Below are positions 34,665 to 39,353 of a stretch of DNA of 39,353 bases, piece by piece. Both the position numbers and the translations under genes were made by a program. The notes beneath the pieces were generated by a model. It worked only from the letters and a program-made list of their open reading frames with translations. It was not told the origin of the DNA and searched no databases. Each line of letters starts with the position of its first letter. The stretch's first letter is position 1. This DNA is from Pseudoalteromonas sp. MMG007 (GTDB lineage: Bacteria > Pseudomonadota > Gammaproteobacteria > Enterobacterales > Alteromonadaceae): assembly GCF_018100985.1 (NCBI RefSeq), contig NZ_JAGJEI010000021.1, forward strand, positions 1 to 39,353, written 5' to 3'.

Positions 34665-35261
34665 TTATTCAAGTGCTTTATGAATAAGCCCAACAAGCGG
34701 CGCAGGCAATGTAATATTACCTGCCAATACAAACTCATGTGCTTCATCTGACATTTTTTGCCATGTACGGCGAATAATACCAATCCACTTTTCTTCATTA
34801 TAATCAGGTTTTGCATTTGCAAACCCAAGCATGTAATGCTCAATAAATACAAGGCTTGCTACATCTTCTACTAATTGGCTGTCGGGGTTACGTTTAATAT
34901 TATTTTTAGCGACTGCATCGTACACTCGGTTTTGCTCAGCCTCGCTGTAACCAGCTTGCTGCATAAGCGCTACAACACTACTTGCATGAAATATGTAAAG
35001 CGCACTACGCCACTGATGATAGCCTTGCTTGTTCATTGCAAAGTCGCTACGCGGCGACTTCCAGCGTTGTATATGCTGCCCACGCACTGCAATTTGCATA
35101 AGCTCGTCAGCATCAGGCTTAAATCGGCTAAGCATGTCGCTCATTCGAGTAGCATAAAGGCTTTCTTTGGGCACGCTTTGCCCATTAAATTGCTCAGTGT
35201 TTGGGTCTTGGCTGTTAGCTTCATCAATTAGGGCGATTACTTTATTAAACATGACGGTCAT
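34665..35261 (-). CDS. DUF4202 family protein
   Basis: 198 residues matching the DUF4202 pattern: an N-terminal FNKVIALIDEANSQDPN, the histidine-bearing AVRGQHIQRWKSPRSDF near residue 60, and GYHQWRS, followed by LVEDVASLVFIEHYM. These conserved histidines, arginine and aspartate/glutamate suggest an HD-like metal-dependent fold, but no function is established to my knowledge. Soluble, no signal peptide. It is a single gene convergent with der. Confidence 0.85.
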   Translation of the reverse strand: MTVMFNKVIALIDEANSQDPNTEQFNGQSVPKESLYATRMSDMLSRFKPDADELMQIAVRGQHIQRWKSPRSDFAMNKQGYHQWRSALYIFHASSVVALMQQAGYSEAEQNRVYDAVAKNNIKRNPDSQLVEDVASLVFIEHYMLGFANAKPDYNEEKWIGIIRRTWQKMSDEAHEFVLAGNITLPAPLVGLIHKALE

Positions 35262-35480
35262 TTTTTATAATAAGTTTTAATCATTCTAAACGCTGATAAA
35301 ACAATAAACTAGTGCGCCACTGAGTTATGCAGTGAAATTTGCTCAATCAAAAAGTTATACTAAGAAGTACAGGTTATAAAAGTAAGCGCATTGATTAAAT
35401 TAACTTGTTATTATCTTAGAAACAAAAATAACATATGTGCGTAAACTAATAAAAATTAACGCGCTAAAAATGAGAATAAT

Positions 35481-37208
35481 ATGTTTAAAAAAAGTATTTT
35501 AGCTATTTGCTTAGCTGTTACATCGCTACCAAGCCTTGCCGACAGTAACAGTGATTTAAAAACCATTATTGATAACCACTGGCAAAACGCCAAAGCTGAA
35601 AAAATATTTTTTCGCACCGATCCAGATGGCTGGAAACCAAACGGCACATTACCAAATTGGAGCGAGCAAGCCATTGCTAAGCGCCAAGCTTATAACAACA
35701 GCGTACTAAAAAGCTTAGCCAGCATTGACCCAAAAACGCTCAACAACGAGCAGCTAATGAACTACCGCTTATTTAAATATGAGCGAGAAACCGAACAACA
35801 AAGCTACCTTTATCAAGATAAGTATTTTCCGGTAAATTTTTTAAGTGGCTGGCATACTTACTTTGCAGAAGCGCCCGCTAATATGGCTTTTTTAACACCC
35901 GATGATTACAACGCATTTTTAACCAGCCTTGCCGACTACCCGCGCTTTAATCAGCAAAATATTGATTTAATGAAAGAAGGTATAAAAACAGGGTTTACTC
36001 ATTATTGTAAAACCTTTGAAAATTACAGCCAAAGCATTAGCGCGCACATAGTTAACAACCCCGAAAACAGCGACCTTTACGAGCCTTTTACCCGTATACC
36101 TAATACTTTTAATACAGCGCAAAAAGCAAACTTACAACAAAAAGCACAAGCAGTAATTAAAGACAAAGTAATTCCTGCCTATCAGCATTTTTACGACTTT
36201 TTTAAAAATGAGTATATGCCACACTGTAGAGCGCAGCCTGGTATTGCAAGCGTTAAAGGCGGGCTTGATTACTACAAGTACACCGTTAATTACTACACCA
36301 CAACAAACGCCACACCAAAGCAAATTCATGAGCTTGGCTTAAAAGAAGTCGCGCGTATTAAAGCGCAAATGCAAAGCATTATTGATGAAGTAGAATTTGA
36401 TGGCACCTATAGTGAGTTTTTAGAATTTTTAGCAACCGATGAGCAATTTTACGCAACGGACGCGCAAGATTTACTTGAAAAAACAGCCTTTATTACGCAA
36501 AAAATGTATGGCAAATTACCAACCTACTTTAATCATTTACCGCGTAACACCTTCACTGTTAAAGGTTCAGCGAGTCGTGGTGCGTTTTATATGCCACCTG
36601 CTGATAACCGCTCTCCTGGCACTTACTTTTTAGCCTCAACACCTAAACTGCAGCCTTTGTATAATTTAGAAGCACTTAGCTTACACGAAGCCATACCTGG
36701 GCATCATTTACAAAATGCTATTGCAATGGAGTTAGATGTCCCCCAGTTTAGACGCACACTTAGCCACTCAGCATTTGGCGAAGGTTGGGCACTTTACACC
36801 GAACGTTTAGGTAAAGAAGCTGGCTTTTATCAAAGCCCGTACAGCGATTTTGGCCGTTTAGGATACGAAATGTGGCGCGCGGTGCGATTAGTGGTTGATA
36901 CCGGTATTCATGCGTTTGGCTGGAGCCGCCAAAAAGCAATTGATTACCTAGCAAGCCACACTGCTTTACCGCAAAGCGCCGTGGAAGATCAGATAGATCG
37001 TTATATTTCATGGCCAGGCCAAGCGCTCTCTTACAAAATGGGCGAAATTAAAATACGCGAACTACGTGCAAAAGCCGAAAAAGAACTCGGCGCTAAATTT
37101 GACATACGCAGCTTTCACGACACCGTTATAGGCCAAGGCTCGCTCCCTATGGCAGTACTTGAAGACGTAATAAACGATTGGATAGCAAAACAAAAATCGG
37201 CTATTTAA
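35481..37208 (+). CDS. Exported DUF885 family metallopeptidase-like protein
   Basis: 575 residues with a Sec signal peptide (ILAICLAVTSLPSLA, cleaved near residue 20). The DUF885 signature SLHEAIPGHHLQ is at about 400-411 and has the HExxxGHH zinc-ligand arrangement. ALYTERLG near residue 437 supplies a further conserved glutamate. The family comprises secreted zinc peptidases of mostly unknown substrate. Full length, no sign of damage. 219 bp of unremarkable AT-rich spacer lie upstream. A small hairpin (37220-37236) follows the stop. Confidence 0.92.
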   Translation: MFKKSILAICLAVTSLPSLADSNSDLKTIIDNHWQNAKAEKIFFRTDPDGWKPNGTLPNWSEQAIAKRQAYNNSVLKSLASIDPKTLNNEQLMNYRLFKYERETEQQSYLYQDKYFPVNFLSGWHTYFAEAPANMAFLTPDDYNAFLTSLADYPRFNQQNIDLMKEGIKTGFTHYCKTFENYSQSISAHIVNNPENSDLYEPFTRIPNTFNTAQKANLQQKAQAVIKDKVIPAYQHFYDFFKNEYMPHCRAQPGIASVKGGLDYYKYTVNYYTTTNATPKQIHELGLKEVARIKAQMQSIIDEVEFDGTYSEFLEFLATDEQFYATDAQDLLEKTAFITQKMYGKLPTYFNHLPRNTFTVKGSASRGAFYMPPADNRSPGTYFLASTPKLQPLYNLEALSLHEAIPGHHLQNAIAMELDVPQFRRTLSHSAFGEGWALYTERLGKEAGFYQSPYSDFGRLGYEMWRAVRLVVDTGIHAFGWSRQKAIDYLASHTALPQSAVEDQIDRYISWPGQALSYKMGEIKIRELRAKAEKELGAKFDIRSFHDTVIGQGSLPMAVLEDVINDWIAKQKSAI

Positions 37209-37219
37209 CATTAAAAGTA

Positions 37220-37236
37220 GCGGTATTATTTACCGC
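37220..37236 (+). terminator. Small hairpin after the DUF885 gene
   Basis: GCGGTA and TACCGC pair around TTATT, followed by CTCTTTCT. The stem is only 6 bp, so it is a weak terminator at best. Confidence 0.4.
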
Positions 37237-37246
37237 CTCTTTCTAA

Positions 37247-37969
37247 ATGGACTTTATGATGAAACAACTACTTATTTTTATGTTACTCATTTTATTTAGC
37301 AGCCAAGCGAATGCTTTTTGTTTAGACGCATCAAACTACATAGAGGGCGTAAAATATGGCGTTTGTGGGGAGCAAACAGATTCAATTTCTCTTACGCCTT
37401 ATTTTATTATATGGATGCTTTTAAACGTGTTATTCGGACAGACTCTTAATAAACCAAATATACACGTAGGTTTTAAATATTTACTTTTTCTCTGTGCATT
37501 CCCACTCAGCCCGTTAGTACTATTAATGAATTTAACTGGAATAATGGTATATCGCATTTATAAAAAATATTCAAACACCGCAAAAAATAAAGCCCAACCT
37601 AACCATGATTGCGCAGAACCTGTTATAGAAAAACCGAGCGTTAAGCAGCAAATAATTGGTGAGTACATTTTTGACAGCATGCAACAGGCTTTAATTAAAG
37701 AAGATAACCTCTACACATTAGAGCCTAAATCCATACAGGTACTAAGCTATTTAGCTGAACAACAACCAAGGATAGTTAGCCTAGAAGAGTTACACAATAA
37801 TGTATGGGAGAATCAAATAGTAACCGACACCGCTGTTAGGCGAGTTATTAGCAAACTACGTGTAGCCCTTAACGATAATGACACAAAAAACCCCAAATAT
37901 ATAAAGTCTGTAATGAAGCGAGGTTATCAGCTTATAGCTGAAGTAAAAACACAACCTGTTGAATCATAA
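37247..37969 (+). CDS. Membrane-anchored winged-helix regulator with DNA-binding domain at the C terminus
   Basis: 240 residues. A signal-peptide-like first helix (ends SQANA) leads to a short extracytoplasmic stretch with two cysteines (FCLDASNYIEGVKYGVCGEQ). Two membrane helices follow (about 50-65 and 77-105). After a linker comes an OmpR/ToxR-type winged helix at about 140-233 (YTLEPKSIQVLSYLAEQQ, LEELHNNVWENQIVTDTAVR, VISKLRVAL, YIKSVMKRGYQLI). In CadC and ToxR the DNA-binding domain is at the N terminus; here the order is reversed. Alternative starts at 37256 and 37259 are possible. The next gene is a paralogue of its membrane half. Target genes are unknown. Confidence 0.85.
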   Translation: MDFMMKQLLIFMLLILFSSQANAFCLDASNYIEGVKYGVCGEQTDSISLTPYFIIWMLLNVLFGQTLNKPNIHVGFKYLLFLCAFPLSPLVLLMNLTGIMVYRIYKKYSNTAKNKAQPNHDCAEPVIEKPSVKQQIIGEYIFDSMQQALIKEDNLYTLEPKSIQVLSYLAEQQPRIVSLEELHNNVWENQIVTDTAVRRVISKLRVALNDNDTKNPKYIKSVMKRGYQLIAEVKTQPVES

Positions 37970-37978
37970 TGACTTATA

Positions 37979-38015
37979 AAAGTTATAACCAAGGTAATAC
38001 CATGGTTATAACTTT
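37979..38015 (+). terminator. 13-bp hairpin after the winged-helix gene
   Basis: AAAGTTATAACCA (37979-37991) and TGGTTATAACTTT (38003-38015) pair perfectly around an 11-nt loop. It lies 10 nt after the stop codon. AT-rich, so moderate as a terminator. Confidence 0.6.
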
Positions 38016-38122
38016 ATAATAACTAGTTAATGGCTTTGTTATCGTTATTTTTTGCCAATCGTTTTAATTTGTTTAGGCGCTGTAGAGCAGCCCATAAAAT
38101 TAAACAATTAAGGAAAAAAAAT

Positions 38123-38461
38123 ATGAAACACTTATTACCTCTATTACTAGTATTAACCATAACAGTAATTACATTAAGCCTTATCAACAGCAACAAGTGT
38201 ATAGAAATAGGTAACGCATCTATTGCCAGTATTTCATTCGGCACGTGTGATTTATCTAACTCTAAATCAAACATATCACCACTTTTAGCTTTCTTTTGGT
38301 TAGCCATGAGCGTTTGCTTTGCAATCACATTACCTAAATCAACCATTGCTAATAAGTACAAAATTGCCTTATTTATACTTGGTTTACCACTAACTGTTTT
38401 TGTTTATTTAATTGCCTATATATCTGAAAACATACGCCAAGCAACTCAATCTTCTAAGTAA
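38123..38461 (+). CDS. Small membrane protein, paralogue of the membrane half of the preceding regulator
   Basis: 112 residues with three hydrophobic segments (about 3-20, 54-72 and 83-103). The frame opens at 38030, but the ATG at 38123 has AAGGA 8 nt upstream and starts directly with the first helix, so I use it. It parallels the preceding protein: two extracytoplasmic cysteines (NKCIEIG, FGTCDLS), a P-x5-W helix, then ITLPKSTIANKYKIALFILG against GQTLNKPNIHVGFKYLLFLC, and PLTVFVYLIAYI against PLSPLVLLMNLTGI. It has no DNA-binding domain. It may pair with, titrate or sense for the regulator; that is inference. A hairpin terminator follows. Confidence 0.75.
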   Translation: MKHLLPLLLVLTITVITLSLINSNKCIEIGNASIASISFGTCDLSNSKSNISPLLAFFWLAMSVCFAITLPKSTIANKYKIALFILGLPLTVFVYLIAYISENIRQATQSSK

Positions 38462-38467
38462 ATCTAT

Positions 38468-38490
38468 ATGAGCAAGTCACACTTGCTCAT
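38468..38490 (+). terminator. Rho-independent-like terminator after the small membrane protein gene
   Basis: ATGAGCAAGT (38468-38477), loop CAC, ACTTGCTCAT (38481-38490), then CCTTTCTT. Confidence 0.7.
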
Positions 38491-38576
38491 CCTTTCTTAA
38501 TTAAATACAAGTGAAAATCAATCCTCACCCGCTTTTGCTTCGTAAGGTTAATGATTATAAAAACCAGAGCATAAGT

Positions 38577-39353
38577 ATGAGCAAACGCATTTTATATTGG
38601 CTACAAAACGATTTACGCCTAACCGATAACCTTATTTTAAGCGAACTTGCTACCCAGCAATGCGCGCTTGATATCGTATTTGTTATAAACCCGCACTGGT
38701 TTAAAAATAATAACTACCAACAAAAACCTTACGGCATACACAAACAGCAGTTTTTAATGCAAAGCTTGTACGAGCTACAACAAACACTTATTGAGCGCGG
38801 TCAAACCCTGCATGTACTTGAGGGCGAACCTGTATCGCTTTTAAAAGCGCGTATAACTGCGCAAAATATTGATGAAGTGGTATACAGTGAGCAATTTGGC
38901 CTGTACGAGCAACGCCAAATAAACTTACTTAAAGCACATTGTTCCAATACAAAATTTACAGGGGCGCAGCAAGATACGCTCTATAAACAAAGTGATCTCC
39001 CCTTTGATTTAAACGAATTACCTAAACACTTTACCCCGTTTCGTAAAAAAGTAGAGGCCGCTAATAACCCCATTACACCTTCTACTTTGCCAAACGGTTT
39101 ACTCCCCCAACCTATAACATTATGTGCGGCTAAACCAATTGAGCTTATTGATGACAACAACGCGATAATGCACGGCGGATTTAAAAGTGCGCAAGCTCAT
39201 TTAGCGCAGTACTTTTCGGGCTTACTGCCAAGCACCTATAAAACGACTCGCAACGAGCTGGATGGCTTTAACAACACAACCAAATTTAGTACTTGGCTTG
39301 CCTTTGGCTGTTTAAGTGCAAAACAAGTGTATAAAGCCGTGGAGGATTACGAG
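38577..39353 (+). CDS. Cryptochrome-DASH/deoxyribodipyrimidine photolyase, 5' part
   Basis: 259 codons are present and the frame runs off the window end. The N-terminal photolyase antenna-binding domain is recognisable (SKRILYWLQNDLRLTDN, LYELQQTLIERGQTLHVLEG, VVYSEQFGLYEQRQI, FTPFRKKVEA). The start of the FAD-binding helical domain follows: YKTTRNELDGFNNTTKFSTW and LAFGCLSAKQVYKAVEDYE. The TRN-x-L-x-G-x(4)-TKFS-x-WLA-x-GC pattern is typical of the DASH group, which repairs UV dimers mostly in single-stranded DNA and may have light-signalling roles. The other photolyase classes remain possible because the C-terminal half is not in view. It lies 115 bp after the small membrane protein gene. 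Confidence 0.88.
   Translation, partial: MSKRILYWLQNDLRLTDNLILSELATQQCALDIVFVINPHWFKNNNYQQKPYGIHKQQFLMQSLYELQQTLIERGQTLHVLEGEPVSLLKARITAQNIDEVVYSEQFGLYEQRQINLLKAHCSNTKFTGAQQDTLYKQSDLPFDLNELPKHFTPFRKKVEAANNPITPSTLPNGLLPQPITLCAAKPIELIDDNNAIMHGGFKSAQAHLAQYFSGLLPSTYKTTRNELDGFNNTTKFSTWLAFGCLSAKQVYKAVEDYE

Noticed and set aside
36737..36767. Further ATGTCCCC match
   Set aside because: It is inside the DUF885 coding region and has no C[GT]CTCT block at the right spacing.
38023..38361. 112-codon antisense open frame over the small membrane protein gene
   Set aside because: The plus-strand frame has a ribosome site, a paralogue next door and a terminator; the antisense frame has none of these.
1..39353. 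tRNA or rRNA genes
   Set aside because: I saw no T-loop/acceptor-stem arrangement and no rRNA-like stretch in the intergenic regions; a covariance-model scan would settle this.

Overview
The window looks like a chromosomal segment of a marine gammaproteobacterium of the Alteromonadales, most likely Pseudoalteromonas. The basis is the low-GC, AT-rich spacers, several long TonB-dependent receptors, and the conserved gammaproteobacterial order ndk - rlmN - pilF - rodZ - ispG - hisS - yfgM - bamB - der. The genus is an inference from gene content; no marker gene such as 16S rRNA is present. I found no tRNA, rRNA or CRISPR array.

Left part (1-8.2 kb, all minus strand): a TonB-dependent receptor, a PPP-like metallophosphatase with an altered metal motif, a YfhL-type ferredoxin, and then an unusual accessory set. 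Read in the direction of transcription this set is a GIY-YIG nuclease-like protein, a WYL-family regulator, a second FtsZ-like GTPase with an intact C-terminal peptide, and a small cyclic-phosphate-processing receiver-domain protein. Directly downstream lies a decayed copy of an FtsZ tail, so this locus has a history of duplication and loss.

Middle part (8.3-18.5 kb): a cell-surface-signalling nutrient locus. It holds an ECF sigma factor, a FecR-type anti-sigma/sensor, an STN-domain TonB receptor, a secreted calcineurin-like phosphoesterase (convergent), a secreted Ca2+-dependent phosphoinositide-type phospholipase C, and a second TonB receptor. Three copies of the same two-block promoter motif (ATGTCCCCT, 14 nt, C[GT]CTCT) stand about 30-34 nt before fecR, the phospholipase gene and, in opposite orientation, the phosphoesterase gene. 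I read this as the regulon of the local sigma factor: a phosphodiester or inositol-phosphate scavenging system that senses its substrate at the outer membrane.

Right part (18.5-39.4 kb): a 270-bp non-coding repeat element, a LysR regulator, an EamA-type permease, trhP (yegQ), a DUF4760-like membrane protein, and then the core block ndk to der. That block is interrupted between ispG and hisS by a 263-bp element of the same architecture as the first. After der come a DUF4202 protein, a DUF885 metallopeptidase-like protein, a membrane-anchored winged-helix regulator followed by a paralogue of its membrane half alone, and the 5' part of a cryptochrome-DASH/photolyase gene cut by the window end.

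The strongest candidates for something undescribed are the sigma-factor regulon around the phospholipase C, the FtsZ-paralogue cluster with its relic, and the pair of two-hairpin repeat elements whose loops are conserved while their stems and termini differ.
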